Numbered from the stretch's first letter, positions 19,860 through 29,263 are shown. The stretch is 64,000 nucleotides of DNA from Bradyrhizobium sp. CB2312 (GCF_029714425.1 NZ_CP121668.1:8019501-8083500), one strand, 5' to 3'. Notes: generated by a model from the sequence alone, not told the origin. A program made the numbers and translations.

Positions 19860-21018
19860 TCAGACCCTCGTGCCTGAAAAGCAAACTCTGCCGGCGCGCG
19901 CTCGATTGAGCGAAACAAGCCAGCCGGGCGATCACATCGACAGCCGCTCCCGTGCAAAGTATCAAAACACGACTTTTGTATAGCACTCATGAGTTTAGAT
20001 CCGTTCGGTTCGATCGATCGGCGGGATCACCGAAGATAACTGCAGTCCGCCCCCCTCGATTGCTCGATAGTTAAACCGACATCAAGCGGCAGCTCAATTA
20101 CACGAAGATCGATTGCGGATATGGGAAGGTTGGAAAGAGCTATACGGACGTTTGCCGAAGACCGCCCGCGGTACAGGAAGGTTATTACGTGTAGTCATAA
20201 GTTGCCGTTGCTGGGGAATTGAAGCCGAAAATGCGACATGCACCTCGCTGAATATTCGGCATGCCGGCGAGTGCGGCAAAGAAGCAGCCCACATCGCGGA
20301 AATCTCACTTGGCGACGCGCAGCTATCTTGTCAGCGCGCATCGATCCTAACGCAACTTTGCCGTGCATACTGCCGTTGGATCAAGACACTGGGCCATAGC
20401 TCCGGCCAGCCTGTTGTTCGCAAGCCCATCCGTCCGAACTATACCAACGGTTTGATTTACCTGCTCTTGCAGCACTGCCGCCCCCTAATATCGGCGCTAC
20501 GGTTGTAAAGGACGGAACCTGGCTTAAGATGGCTGATCCAGCAAGCGTGCTTGGCCGTATCTATACTGACGGAAACGAGATTGTCCGGCCGATCACATGG
20601 GAGGACCATTGTGCTGGGCACACTGGGCCACGGTGGACGATCCTGATGGCGGTGACCTAATTGGGCAGAAAAAAAGGGTTGTACCGGCCAATCTGGTGTC
20701 ACGATTGATGCACGTCGACCCTTCCTTCGTGACGACCCACTCAAAGTTGCTAGAGAAAAACGGTTGCTGCGGCATAAGTCCTCCTCCGCACACGATGACC
20801 GGATCCTGCAGATGTCGCTGACGGCCAAAACGCGCAAGCATCTCGCGACTTTGGCGCCGCGACAGACAGCGCAGGATGAGCTCACTTTTGATGAAAGCGG
20901 CATTGACCGATCAAGCGAGTTCATTGCCAAGGCTGCTACAGTGAGACATCGCCCGGAATGGGCCCGCTCTGGCATTCAGAAGACCAAACGCACGACTGTC
21001 AGAAATGGAGCTCGCTTC
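19860..21018. other. Mostly decayed stretch with one start-less open frame
   Basis: About 1.15 kb. A plus-strand frame from about 20400 to a stop at 20660 reads like coding sequence (LYQRFDLPALAALPPPNIG, then WLKMADPASVLGRIYTDG and IVRPITWEDH). It has an in-frame TAG at about 20396, no ATG until 20529, and no family match. I treat it as a gene remnant. Elsewhere only shadow frames are seen. Confidence 0.35.
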
Positions 21019-21249
21019 ATGAGTCTCCCATTCTTCGAATATGTCTTGAAGCAGCGCGGTCGAAGGTGGTTGTGGTCCGTTCACAACGCCGACGGCGCGC
21101 AGGTGATGACGGGTTCAGGACGTAACCGCTCCGCCGCCATCTACCAAGCTAACAGAGCGCTTTTTCAATTGCTGCTGAACGCGCCATATCGCCTCGGAGC
21201 TCGAGCTATCCGACAGGCTCGGCGAGGTCGGCTTACGCCCAAGCTTTAG
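21019..21249 (+). CDS. Small protein of unknown function, 76 aa
   Basis: ATG with GGAG 9 nt upstream. The protein begins MSLPFFEYVLKQRGRRWLW and continues SVHNADGAQVMTGSGRNRS, with a basic C-terminal end (QARRGRLTPKL). It looks like a compact basic cytosolic protein with a short beta-hairpin followed by a helix. The frame is open for 255 bases further upstream, but that part has weaker coding character. I do not recognise a family or infer a function. Confidence 0.5.
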   Translation: MSLPFFEYVLKQRGRRWLWSVHNADGAQVMTGSGRNRSAAIYQANRALFQLLLNAPYRLGARAIRQARRGRLTPKL

Positions 21250-21287
21250 GCGTACGCCTACGACGGAGCTTTCGATTACCCACATTT

Positions 21288-21605
21288 CTAGATCTGCGAT
21301 TCTTTAAGCCGCGCACTTAGAGCACCAAGTCGTGCAGCCCGCTCCAGGGCAGATTTCCTTAGCTCTGTAGTCAGAACTTTAGGGGCTTTCAAGGCTTCGT
21401 CGAGCGCGTCATTGATGAGAGCGGCGTCTCCGGGATCAATTTCGTATATCATCTTCAAGGCCGCAGCGAGATCGGTATCACTCCGCTTCGGCGGACGCTC
21501 AGGAATGTCAGTGGACGCAATCGGATCAGACTGCGCATCAACCAGCAACAGCGACCAGTGATTGCCGCGCTGATCTCTGTCCGTATTGCTGGCATCGCTT
21601 ACCAT
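21288..21605 (-). pseudogene. Fragment with the catalytic-His motif of a C48 (ULP-like) protease
   Basis: A 105-codon frame that begins VSDASNTDRDQRGNHWSLLL, which matches the strand carrying the catalytic histidine of ULP-type cysteine proteases found in rhizobial effectors (NopD and XopD class). After about 30 residues the similarity ends and an unrelated helical sequence follows (DLAAALKMIYEIDPGDAAL). The ATG overlaps the end of another remnant frame in ATGGTAA. Its partner catalytic-Cys segment lies about 130 bp away on the opposite strand, so the ancestral protease gene appears to be rearranged. It could be a live small protein with a chimeric N-terminus, but I favour a remnant. Confidence 0.45.
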
Positions 21606-21714
21606 CCGCCTTGAGCCACCGCGCGCAGAGATTCGTCCATCATCTTCAATGCAGTCAGGAGGTTTTTATTGTTCGGAAACAGCTCTGCAGCGCGCTTGAT
21701 GCGTGAACGCTAAC

Positions 21715-21840
21715 ATGCAAGGGGCCCCAATGCGCCAGCAGAAGAACGGTTATGATTGCGGCGTCTTTGTCGTAGACGAGAATAGTAAGGTCCGCCCAGA
21801 CATCGCCGCAGAACGACTTCTCAACATCGATCAGGCCTGA
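21715..21840 (+). pseudogene. Fragment with the catalytic-Cys motif of a C48 protease
   Basis: A plus-strand frame of 41 codons containing RQQKNGYDCGVFVVD, the signature around the active-site cysteine of ULP/C48 proteases. It ends at a stop soon after. The expected upstream His and Asp motifs are absent on this strand; the His motif occurs inverted at 21.55-21.6 kb. Confidence 0.55.
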
Positions 21841-22347
21841 GGCGGATACGCCGGATGCTATTTGATGAGGGCATCGACCTTCGGCCGCAAAGCATCATCG
21901 ATGCCGCCTGTAAGCGATTGCGGCAACTGCATGTCGGCCATATCCCGCCAGGCGTAAGCGGGACTGGCCAGCCCCATGAAGACGAAAACAATACCCGGGA
22001 ACGCGCATGGCTTGGCTCCCCTTCCGCACAGCAATGGCTGGAAATAAGACCTCTCAAATCAGTCCGTAATTCGTGCCGACGGGGTTACTGCCTTGACGGA
22101 GACCAACTGGCATTGATTCCTCAGAAAGGCACAAAGGTCTCTGGCAGGCGATTTGGGACTTCAACGGAAATGACCATCGCCACGTGGGTCTGCTGTTTGG
22201 CCTCTCGAGGCAGCGTGCAACGCTTCTACTCCGCTGAAGGCAACAAAGTGCCCGGCGTGATCAATTGTACGGTCTACAAGAGTTTGCGAAAACTCCGACC
22301 TTTAAGAGCGACGACCGCGAAGGTCACATTTTCTTCGAAAACTCGTG
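21841..22347. other. No gene recognised
   Basis: About 500 bases. A long plus frame covers it, but its amino-acid composition (Ser/Arg/Cys-rich) is that of a shadow frame. Weak minus-strand frames are interrupted. Confidence 0.35.
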
Positions 22348-22560
22348 CTAACCATCGTCTGATTGTTCCGGCCGGATGTACGCTGTGGCATGACAGGAGC
22401 CCCGGCCTTCATGCCGGGGTTTTTCGTTTCCCTCGCGAGAAGTCCGCCGATACACTTTGTGAAAGAGCGCCTTTCCATATTTGCGCAAGAACAAGGCAGT
22501 GGCGGCCTCACAGCCTTCGTATGCCAACTTCCAATCCCCAGCCTCCCCGGCGGTGGCCAC
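22348..22560 (-). CDS. Possible small protein or remnant, unknown
   Basis: A minus frame with good protein character: upstream of the GTG at 22560 it reads TAICHAHAVATAGEAG, then WKLAYEGCEAATALFLRKYG, and ends with a hydrophilic tail. The frame is open 36 bases upstream of the GTG, to a TAG, without an ATG. No ribosome site is evident. It may be the tail of a decayed gene. No family is recognised. Confidence 0.35.
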   Translation of the reverse strand: MATAGEAGDWKLAYEGCEAATALFLRKYGKALFHKVYRRTSREGNEKPRHEGRGSCHATAYIRPEQSDDG

Positions 22561-22599
22561 CGCATGCGCGTGACAAATTGCAGTTTTGCGCAGTGTCTA

Positions 22600-23084
22600 C
22601 TTCCCTGCTGCTGCCGTGAGAGCAATCGGCATAGCCATCTTGCACCACCCTAACCGTCACCCCGCGAGCGTGGGCACGATTAGCGGATAACATCCCGTTA
22701 CCTGATCTTCTCCAGCCGGTGGTTGCCAGAGCGCATCTGGTGATTTTCGAGGTGAGACGATAGACTTCGGCCCGCCTCCGATGAACTTACTGGCGCAGCA
22801 ATCGGTCCACCAGTCACCTAGAAGAAGGTGCGCAGCGTGGCGTCAAGTTAAGGTGATATTTGCTGTGCGACCTAGCTGCGCAGTGATCGGATTGCCGGAT
22901 GCAGGGCGGGAGATGCAATTTGCTGACTTGCTCTCGCGGAGTATGAGCACGTCTTCCCTCGAGATCACGCCGGCAAGGCTCAAGTCTGCGTAGCAGACAT
23001 ACGCAAGCTGTCACTGCAGTGATGCATCCAGCAATAAGTGTTCCACGAAGGCTTACGGGACAGTTACGATCATTCTGATTCCTC
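22600..23084. other. Upstream region of the NopM-like gene
   Basis: No gene is supported here. Only shadow frames are visible before the tts box. Confidence 0.4.
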
Positions 23085-23113
23085 GTCAGCTTCTAGAAAG
23101 CTAAGCCTCTTAG
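23085..23113 (+). promoter_or_regulatory. tts box (TtsI-binding site)
   Basis: GTCAGCTTCTAGAAAGC followed by TAAGCCTCTTAG closely matches the rhizobial tts-box consensus, with one change in the central TCG. It lies 58 bp upstream of the LRR-NEL effector start, in the same orientation. TtsI, induced through flavonoids and NodD, would activate transcription. Confidence 0.88.
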
Positions 23114-23170
23114 CGTGAACGTACTTATCCAGACCGGCGCTAGCTGCTCAGATCTGACTCGGAGGGTGGG

Positions 23171-25618
23171 ATGGATGCGCTCAATAACCTCAACCCGTTC
23201 GAGACCCGTGTCGATCAGACGTACTACGATCGGCGGCAACAGCAGCAGGCCGACCAAGCCGGGTTTCAGCAGCACGTGAATGACTTGCGTCTTCATGGTC
23301 GCCTGCCTCCCAATTCAATTAGCCTCGGCGAGCCACCCTGTGTTGCTTCGAACAGAGGTGCGGATCGTTTGGGAATGCCGCACGAGGATGTAGTCCGACA
23401 AGGCACCTCGCGGTCGCCGTCGGATTCGTTCGCCTGCTCTGAACAAGACGATCAGCGTGTGCTTTTTCCGGTCGCTGATCGCGACGGGCAGTTGCCGGAT
23501 GGCAATTTCAGTCTGACAGATGATTGGCACGCCATGGATTCAGCTGCCGATTGGCCGCCGTATAGTGTCGATCAGGAGGAGCATTCGTGGGCCGAGGCCG
23601 GTGATGTAGCGCCGGAGTCGTCAACATCCGCCGCAAATCGTTCCGAGCAAAATTTCGGGGCATCGATTCTAGGCCGACAGCCCCGGCCGGGCGATGGCAA
23701 TACCTCTAGACTGACCCCGGCCGCAGCGCAGTGGACCATAGCCTTGCAAACGGGGGCTCCGGGGCGCGCAAGCGGTCAGACGCATGAAGACCCTGTCTTC
23801 AGCGAGTCGCGGCTTAACCAGATCCTGGATGGTTGGGCCGAGGAGGAAGGGCAGTCGCAAGACGAGAACCGCGAAGAGGCTGTAAGACGAATAAAAGCCT
23901 GGAGTGAGGCGGGCGACGTCTATGCAGGGCTGGAGCTCTTAAATCTATCCCTGACGACACTGCCGGCGGCCCTTCCGCCTGGGCTTCAGTCGCTCAACGT
24001 GAGCGACAACGAGCTGGTGCACCTGCCTGACGCCCTCCCGCCTAGACTGCGGGCGCTCGGCGCCAGCGGCAACCGGTTGACCCGCCTGCCCGACACACTC
24101 CCTAACGGGCTTCAGTCACTTGCCATCGGGGGCAACCGGCTGACCAGTCTGCCTGAAAACCTTCCAGAGGGGCTTTTGACACTCGCGGTCGGCAGTAGCC
24201 GCTTGACCAGCCTGCCAGATACTCTGCCGGATGGGCTGCAGGACCTCGACGTCCGCGGCAACCGGTTGACCAGACTGCCCGACGCCCTCCCCATCGGACT
24301 TCAATCACTTGCCGTCGGCGGCAATCGCTTGACCAGCCTTCCCAACACACTCCCGCCTGAAATCCAAGAGCTCGAAGCCGATGGCAACCGGCTGACCAGC
24401 CTTCCCGACACACTCCCCGTCGAACTGCAGGTGCTCTTTGCGCGCGACAACCAGCTGGACAGTTTGCCCGAGACCCTCCCCCCCGAGCTCCAGAGACTTC
24501 ACGTCAGCGGCAACCGGCTGACCAGCTTACCCGACAATCTCCCCGTCGAACTGCAGGTGCTCGAGGCACGCAATAATCGGCTGAGCAGCTTGCCGCAGGC
24601 GCTGCTAACCCGGCTAGGTTTTGGGTGCATGGTTTATTTGGAGAATAATCCGCTGCCCGAGCAGGTGCGTACGAATTTGGCGGAAGCCCTCAATTCCCCG
24701 GGCTATGACGGCCCGCGGGTCTTCATCTCGATGGGTGAGGGACCGGCGGTGGATCAGGAACGGTCGCTGGCCGAGGTGGTAGCGGACTGGATGGACGGGG
24801 AGCCGGAGGTGATCGACGCCTGGCAAAACTTCGCCGGCGAAGCGCGGGCGCCCGAATACGCGCTCTTCCTCGATAGGCTACGGAACACCGTAAATTATGA
24901 TAATCCTCATTTCCGGGAGGCCGTCGCCGAGGATCTGCAGCAGGCTGCGATCAGACCGCACTTGCGCGAGCAGTATTTTCAGTTGGCTTTCGGGGCGAGC
25001 GAGAGCTGCCAGGATCGCATCACTCTGACCTGGAACAGCATGCAGACCGCACGCCTGAACGCTGATGTCGAGGACGGGGCCTATGACGATCGGCTCGGCG
25101 AGCTCATCCAGAAGGCCCGAGTCTTGTTCCGCCTGGGCGCACTCGAGCCGATTGCCCGTCAGAAGGTCAACTCACTCCAGTTCGTCGATGAGATCGAGGT
25201 CTATCTCGCCTATCAGGTCAAGCTACGTGACCGGCTGGACCTGCAGCTCATCGCTCCGGACATGCGGTTCTATGACATCTCGTACGTCACTGAGCACGAC
25301 CTCACCGCAGCCGAGACGCAGGTGCGGAATGAGGAAGCGGCGGGGTTCGCCGATTTTATGGCAACTCGCTGGCAGCCCTGGGAAACGGTGGTGAGCCGGA
25401 TTGCCCCCGACGCCCATGCAGAGATGCAGAACCGGCTCGCCGAGGCGATGGACGGGGAGTTTCCGAGCCGGCTCGAGCAGCGACTCGCCGACCATCACCT
25501 GACCGGAAACAGCGACGCCGAGTTGCAGTTCGGAGCCCAGATCCGCGACGAGATCGCCCGCGAGATCAAGGGCGCACTGATGCGGCAGGTGCTCGCGGAT
25601 CATGCGCTTGAGCTGTGA
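23171..25618 (+). CDS. nopM: NopM-like type III effector, LRR plus NEL E3 ubiquitin ligase
   Basis: An 815-aa effector. The ATG has GGAGGG just upstream and a tts box 58 bp away. Residues 1-240 are a hydrophilic secretion and translocation region. Residues about 257-495 hold eleven 20-21-residue leucine-rich repeats of bacterial type (NRLTSLPDTLP pattern) plus a cap. Residues about 520-815 are the NEL (IpaH-type) domain: VVADWMDGEPEVIDAWQNFA, then the catalytic Cys613 in SCQDR within FGASESCQDRITLTW. Family members are secreted through the T3SS and ubiquitinate host proteins, with autoinhibition by the LRR. NopM of NGR234 is shorter, so the N-terminal extension here is notable. No chaperone gene adjoins it. 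Confidence 0.92.
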   Translation: MDALNNLNPFETRVDQTYYDRRQQQQADQAGFQQHVNDLRLHGRLPPNSISLGEPPCVASNRGADRLGMPHEDVVRQGTSRSPSDSFACSEQDDQRVLFPVADRDGQLPDGNFSLTDDWHAMDSAADWPPYSVDQEEHSWAEAGDVAPESSTSAANRSEQNFGASILGRQPRPGDGNTSRLTPAAAQWTIALQTGAPGRASGQTHEDPVFSESRLNQILDGWAEEEGQSQDENREEAVRRIKAWSEAGDVYAGLELLNLSLTTLPAALPPGLQSLNVSDNELVHLPDALPPRLRALGASGNRLTRLPDTLPNGLQSLAIGGNRLTSLPENLPEGLLTLAVGSSRLTSLPDTLPDGLQDLDVRGNRLTRLPDALPIGLQSLAVGGNRLTSLPNTLPPEIQELEADGNRLTSLPDTLPVELQVLFARDNQLDSLPETLPPELQRLHVSGNRLTSLPDNLPVELQVLEARNNRLSSLPQALLTRLGFGCMVYLENNPLPEQVRTNLAEALNSPGYDGPRVFISMGEGPAVDQERSLAEVVADWMDGEPEVIDAWQNFAGEARAPEYALFLDRLRNTVNYDNPHFREAVAEDLQQAAIRPHLREQYFQLAFGASESCQDRITLTWNSMQTARLNADVEDGAYDDRLGELIQKARVLFRLGALEPIARQKVNSLQFVDEIEVYLAYQVKLRDRLDLQLIAPDMRFYDISYVTEHDLTAAETQVRNEEAAGFADFMATRWQPWETVVSRIAPDAHAEMQNRLAEAMDGEFPSRLEQRLADHHLTGNSDAELQFGAQIRDEIAREIKGALMRQVLADHALEL

Positions 25619-25619
25619 A

Positions 25620-25958
25620 GCGGCCGTCCACTTGGCGAGGATTCCGGCGCGCCGAACGGGCTGTTCGTTGAACGTTATGCCGGCAGGATTAGGCACGTGG
25701 CAGTCACGAGGCGCGCAGAGGAGCTTCGACGACCGCTTGACGAGGAGCCCGCAGAGGAGCTTCAGGAATGGCGAGATGGATCACTTCACCTCGTCGGCTT
25801 TCGCGCAAGCCGAATTGCATTCAGAGCAGTTCTCTCAAGGAGAGCTTCGGCGAGTGCTGGATCATCTGGATGATGAAGCCGTGCCGTCGGCGGCCTCCGT
25901 CGCTTCAGAGGAGCTTCGGCGTCTGGAAAAACAATCGCATGATGAGCTTCACGACTAG
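25620..25958 (+). pseudogene. Decayed Glu/Leu-rich helical repeat protein
   Basis: Downstream of nopM, the heptamer gagcttc recurs five times (25721, 25757, 25842, 25911, 25944), each coding Glu-Leu in an EEL-type helix. The first two are in one frame (AEELRRPLDEEPAEELQEW), the last three in another (GELRRVLDHLDDEA, EELRRLEKQSHDEL), which ends at 25958. A frameshift therefore splits an imperfect repeat protein. No family is recognised. Confidence 0.3.
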
Positions 25959-26273
25959 GAGACAATCATCCTGCTGCGTCGGTTTAGCGCTGTAACCGGC
26001 GACGGTCGCCGGTGAGACGTAAAAGATGATGACCAAGAGTCGGAGCCAAGTCCATGTCACGAGGGCGAGCGCGAGCTGGCCGATGCTGAACGTCGCGGCG
26101 CCAGCGACGAGGGCGACAGCGATGCCGCCCGGAGCGCCGGCTCCCGTGTGGAAGGCCCAAAGACCAACCGTTACGCCGGCGAAGACGGGCAACGCGAAGA
26201 CTGCAAGCGTGAAGAGCAGCCACGCGAAAACGCCTATGACGAGGAAAACGAGCAGTGGTGCGAAGGTGATCAT
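25905..26273 (-). CDS. Small multi-spanning membrane protein, unknown
   Basis: A 122-aa protein with three or four hydrophobic segments: FAPLLVFLVIGVFAWLLFTL, LPVFAGVTVGLWAFHTG, GGIAVALVAGAATFSIGQLA and LRLLVIIFYVSPATVAGY. The ATG at 26273 begins MITFAPLLV. Similar small proteins occur widely in Bradyrhizobium islands and plasmids. The last 30 residues (after VAGYSAKPTQQ) look unlike a membrane protein and may follow a frameshift into the neighbouring repeat remnant, which it overlaps. Function unknown. Confidence 0.6.
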   Translation of the reverse strand: MITFAPLLVFLVIGVFAWLLFTLAVFALPVFAGVTVGLWAFHTGAGAPGGIAVALVAGAATFSIGQLALALVTWTWLRLLVIIFYVSPATVAGYSAKPTQQDDCLLVVKLIMRLFFQTPKLL

Positions 26274-26629
26274 GTCGGTGGGCTCCGTGAATCATAGGTC
26301 TGACGGTTGCGCCTTTCACCACCGCGGCGCGAGCGTGAGTATAACCGCAAATAGAGGCCGTCGGGAATGGCATCCGTCGGACGTTCTGCTACACCCGAAA
26401 AGCGGCACCCGATCCGATGACGTGGCATTGGCCTTCCGATGTCAGAACCCGGTTAATCGGCTCGGATCCAGAAATCACGTCCACTCGCTAAGGTGCTTGC
26501 ATAAAACTCTTGAGCGGGCCCATAAGGCGTCAACGTTAGCTCGCACTCGAGGTCTGACTCAAGAACAGTAGTACAGAGGCTCGTTATGAAGCCCGAAAAA
26601 CATCGTGCGCATCGAAGGGACCTGAGACG
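26274..26629. other. Upstream region of the split chorismate mutase
   Basis: About 350 bases with no supported gene. It would hold the promoter of the chorismate mutase gene. I saw no tts box or convincing -24/-12 site. Confidence 0.35.
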
Positions 26630-26654
26630 TTGGAAGCTCCACCCGAATTGAATG
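26630..26654 (+). pseudogene. Chorismate mutase 5' fragment
   Basis: A frame beginning at TTG 26630, with AAGGGA 9 nt upstream, reads MEAPPELN before the IS3-family insertion. Joining 26654 to 29286 (removing the element and one copy of the aatg duplication) continues it in frame into the AroQ domain. There is no ATG, so the start is tentative. Confidence 0.5.
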
Positions 26655-26718
26655 TGAGCTTGCCCCCCGGGCTTAATCCAGTTTGAAGTTCGTTCTGGCC
26701 CACGACAAGGACCAGAGC

Positions 26719-26985
26719 ATGAAGCGCAGCCGCTTTTCGGAAGAGCAGATCATCGGGATTTTGAAGGAGCATGAGGCCGGCGTGTCGGTCGCCGATCTGT
26801 GCCGCAAGCACGGCGTCAGCGACGCCAGCATCTACAAATGGAAGGCCAAGTTCGGTGGGCTGGAGGTGTCGGAGGCCAAGCGGCTGAAGACGCTGGAGGA
26901 CGAGAATACGCGGCTGAAGCGGTTGCTGGCTGATGCGATGCTGGACAATGCGGCGTTGAAGGACCTCCTGGGAAAGAATGTATGA
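26719..26985 (+). CDS. IS3-family transposase OrfA
   Basis: An 88-aa helix-turn-helix protein beginning MKRSRFSEEQIIGILKEHE, followed by VSDASIYKWKAKFGG and a C-terminal leucine zipper (LKTLEDENTRLKRLLADAML). It binds the element ends. Its last codon and stop are supplied by the inserted IS1111-type element, so the normal frameshift to OrfB is abolished. Confidence 0.9.
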   Translation: MKRSRFSEEQIIGILKEHEAGVSVADLCRKHGVSDASIYKWKAKFGGLEVSEAKRLKTLEDENTRLKRLLADAMLDNAALKDLLGKNV

Positions 26986-26994
26986 CCCGCCCCG

Positions 26995-27218
26995 CCCGTG
27001 CAAGGGTCGTTTCGATCAGGACGATGCAGTCTGCACAAATGTATCCGGCCTCTTGCAAGTGGGCCGCTGTTGCGGCCAGGCCATGATGAGATCCGCGCGT
27101 GCCGTTCCCAGATAAATGGTCCGGGCTCAAAACCCGCTTTTTTGCACAGGGCTTACGGCGCGCCGATCGACTGTCTCGTCATCACTTTCACGAGCCTCGC
27201 AGTCTGGAACAAACGGGA
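26995..27218 (-). ncRNA. Candidate bridge/seek RNA region of the IS1111-type element
   Basis: IS110-family enzymes use an element-encoded guide RNA; in the IS1111 subgroup it lies downstream of the transposase. This 224-bp segment is the only long non-coding part of the element and is in that place. I have not folded it or identified target- and donor-binding loops, so the call rests on position alone. Confidence 0.35.
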
Positions 27219-28271
27219 TCAGCTAAAGGCCGGATCCCGCCGTTCGTAGCTTGCGCCGGGCTTGGTCATCACCACCCATGCGATCCGCGCAATCTTTGCC
27301 GCCAAGGCGACGGTGACCTTGTTGGTGTGCATGCGTGCCTGAAGTCCATCAAGCCAGGCGCCAAGGTGATATCGCGAGCGATCAAGATGTGTCACGCAGG
27401 AGCGGGCGCCGTGGATGATCATCCGGCGCAGATATCGGTTGCCGCGCTTGCTTATCCCCAGCAGCTTCGTTTTGCCTCCCGTAGAGTATTCTCTGGGAAC
27501 AAGACCCAGCCAAGCTGCCATATCGCGGGCCTTTTTGAACTGTCGGGCAGATCCAGCTGCTGCCAAAAGCGCCGTCGCCGCGAGTGGACCAATGCCCGGG
27601 ATAGTCATTAATCGACGTGCGGTATCGCTTTGAGAGGCAACCGCCTCAATCTCGCGGTTGACTTCAGCGATCCGCAGCTCCAGCTGCCGCAGCTCGTCGA
27701 ATGTAGATGCCAGAATGCGACGCATGGCCGACGTTAGATCATTCGATTCATCTGCCAAAACTCTCGGCAGATCTGCCTTGAACTTGCCGGCGCCCTGGTG
27801 AATAGCGATCCCATATTCCAGGCAAAAAGCGCGCATCTGATTTATGAGGCACGTCCGTTGCGACATCATCCGATCGCGAACACGATGCAGCGCTTGCAGG
27901 TCAATGTGCTCAGGCGACCTTAGCTCGACGAAGCGCATTGTTGGTCTCGTCACGGCTTCGGCGATCGCCGCGGCATCGATGATGTCATTTTTGTTGGACT
28001 TCACATATGGCTTCACGAATTGAGCTGGGATAATGCGAACGGTGTGCCCCATGGCGGCGATCTTGCGGGCCAACCATTGCGAGCCGGAGCAGGCCTCCAT
28101 CCCCACCAAAGCCGGTCCTGCACGTTCGAAGAACTGCAAGAGCGTATCGCGCCGAAAGGTCGCCTTCTGGATCGGCATTCCGGCGGCGTCGAGTCCAACG
28201 ACGTGGAAAAGGTTCTTGCCAATGTCGATCCCAAACACCGTTGCCGGCCTGGGCTTGTTCCGTGTCCTCAT
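27219..28271 (-). CDS. IS1111/IS110-family transposase
   Basis: A 350-aa DEDD-type transposase. The N-terminal RuvC-like domain shows [17 protein letters not shown] (first Asp), [12 protein letters not shown] (Glu) and [16 protein letters not shown] (paired Asp). The C-terminal transposase_20 domain shows [31 protein letters not shown] and [18 protein letters not shown]. The length is normal and no frameshift is seen, so it may be active. The start GTG/ATG region [14 protein letters not shown] lies 43 bp inside the right inverted repeat. Confidence 0.93.
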   Translation of the reverse strand: MRTRNKPRPATVFGIDIGKNLFHVVGLDAAGMPIQKATFRRDTLLQFFERAGPALVGMEACSGSQWLARKIAAMGHTVRIIPAQFVKPYVKSNKNDIIDAAAIAEAVTRPTMRFVELRSPEHIDLQALHRVRDRMMSQRTCLINQMRAFCLEYGIAIHQGAGKFKADLPRVLADESNDLTSAMRRILASTFDELRQLELRIAEVNREIEAVASQSDTARRLMTIPGIGPLAATALLAAAGSARQFKKARDMAAWLGLVPREYSTGGKTKLLGISKRGNRYLRRMIIHGARSCVTHLDRSRYHLGAWLDGLQARMHTNKVTVALAAKIARIAWVVMTKPGASYERRDPAFS

Positions 28272-28333
28272 TGCTTCCTCCTTTCAAAAGCCAACTCAGT
28301 CTGACTGAGAGGACGGGGCGGGTCATCCCATTA

Positions 28334-29263
28334 GTGGTGACGCCCGCCGCCGAGCGGAAAGCAGTCGCCCATCTGCGAACGGCATTCGGGATGAGCGAAC
28401 GGCGGGCGTGTAAAGCCATCGGCTGCTGCCGTATGACAGTGAGATACCAGACGGCCCGAGCGGACGATGCCGGCCTTCGCCAGCGCATGAGGGCGATCGC
28501 CCAGGAGCGCCGTCGCTTCGGCTATCGGCGCCTGCACGTTCTGCTCAAGCGAGAGGGTTATGTGATCAACCACAAGAAGCTGTTCCGGCTCTACCGGGAA
28601 GAGAAGCTTGCGGTGCGCCGCCGCGGCGGTCGCAAACGGGCGATCGGGACCAGGGCGCCGATGACCGTGCCGATGGCGCCCAACGACCGCTGGTCGCTCG
28701 ACTTCGTGTCGGATCAGCTCACCGATGGCCGCCGCTTCCGCGTCCTGACCGTGGTTGATGATTGCACCCGCGAGTGCCTGGCGCTGGTGGCCGATACTTC
28801 GCTCTCCGGTACCCGGGTGGCGCGGGAACTGGACCGGCTGATGATGGAGCGCGGCAAGCCGAAGATGGTGGTCAGCGACAATGGCAGCGAGTTGACCAGC
28901 AACGCCATCCTGACATGGGCCGATGAGAGCCGTGTCGCATGGCACTACATCGCGCCGGGCAAGCCCATGCAGAATGCCTTCATCGAGAGCTTCAACGGCC
29001 GTCTGCGGGATGAACTGTTGAACGAGACGCTGTTCACGTCGCTGGCCCAGGCCCGCGTCGCGCTCGGATGCTGGCGGGCCGATTACAACAACGCACGACC
29101 TCACTCGCAGCTTGGATGGAAGACGCCGTCCGAGTTCGCCTTTACCCGCCACCCGCGCCGGGATCTGGCGCTGCGCTATGCCGAGGGCTCCGCGCCAGCT
29201 CCCGTCGCTACCACCGCCCAACCGGGCAAACCCAACCGTCAGGGCGAACTGAGGACTGGATAA
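28334..29263 (+). CDS. IS3-family transposase OrfB (DDE integrase)
   Basis: A 309-aa catalytic subunit from the GTG at 28334 ([19 protein letters not shown]). It has a helix-turn-helix_21 part ([19 protein letters not shown]), then an rve core: [14 protein letters not shown] (Asp), [12 protein letters not shown] (Asp) and [17 protein letters not shown] (Glu, 35 residues later). Normally it is made as an OrfAB fusion by ribosomal frameshifting; the inserted element separates the two halves, so this copy is probably inactive. Confidence 0.9.
   Translation: MVTPAAERKAVAHLRTAFGMSERRACKAIGCCRMTVRYQTARADDAGLRQRMRAIAQERRRFGYRRLHVLLKREGYVINHKKLFRLYREEKLAVRRRGGRKRAIGTRAPMTVPMAPNDRWSLDFVSDQLTDGRRFRVLTVVDDCTRECLALVADTSLSGTRVARELDRLMMERGKPKMVVSDNGSELTSNAILTWADESRVAWHYIAPGKPMQNAFIESFNGRLRDELLNETLFTSLAQARVALGCWRADYNNARPHSQLGWKTPSEFAFTRHPRRDLALRYAEGSAPAPVATTAQPGKPNRQGELRTG

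Larger units (their letters stand above)
26983..28325 (-). mobile_element. IS1111-type element of the IS110 family
   Basis: A perfect 12-bp inverted repeat TGACCCGCCCCG is at 26983-26994 and, inverted, at 28314-28325. The transposase reads leftward and fills 27219-28271. A non-coding stretch of about 220 bp lies 3' of it and only about 55 bp 5' of it. Inverted repeats and a long 3' non-coding end are features of the IS1111 subgroup. Exact outer termini may lie a few bases beyond the repeats. Confidence 0.82.

Noticed and set aside
20040..20090. Possible nod box upstream of the sulfotransferase (minus strand has ATCGAGCAATCGAGG)
   Set aside because: Spacing between the GATG and ATC parts is about 5 nt too long and the rest of the consensus is missing.
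26408..26440. Possible -24/-12 site TGGCATTGGCCTTCCG upstream of the chorismate mutase
   Set aside because: The -12 part lacks TTGC, and the GG to GC spacing does not hold.
28331..29221. Long minus-strand frame across IS3 orfB
   Set aside because: Antisense shadow; the plus strand encodes a clear DDE transposase.
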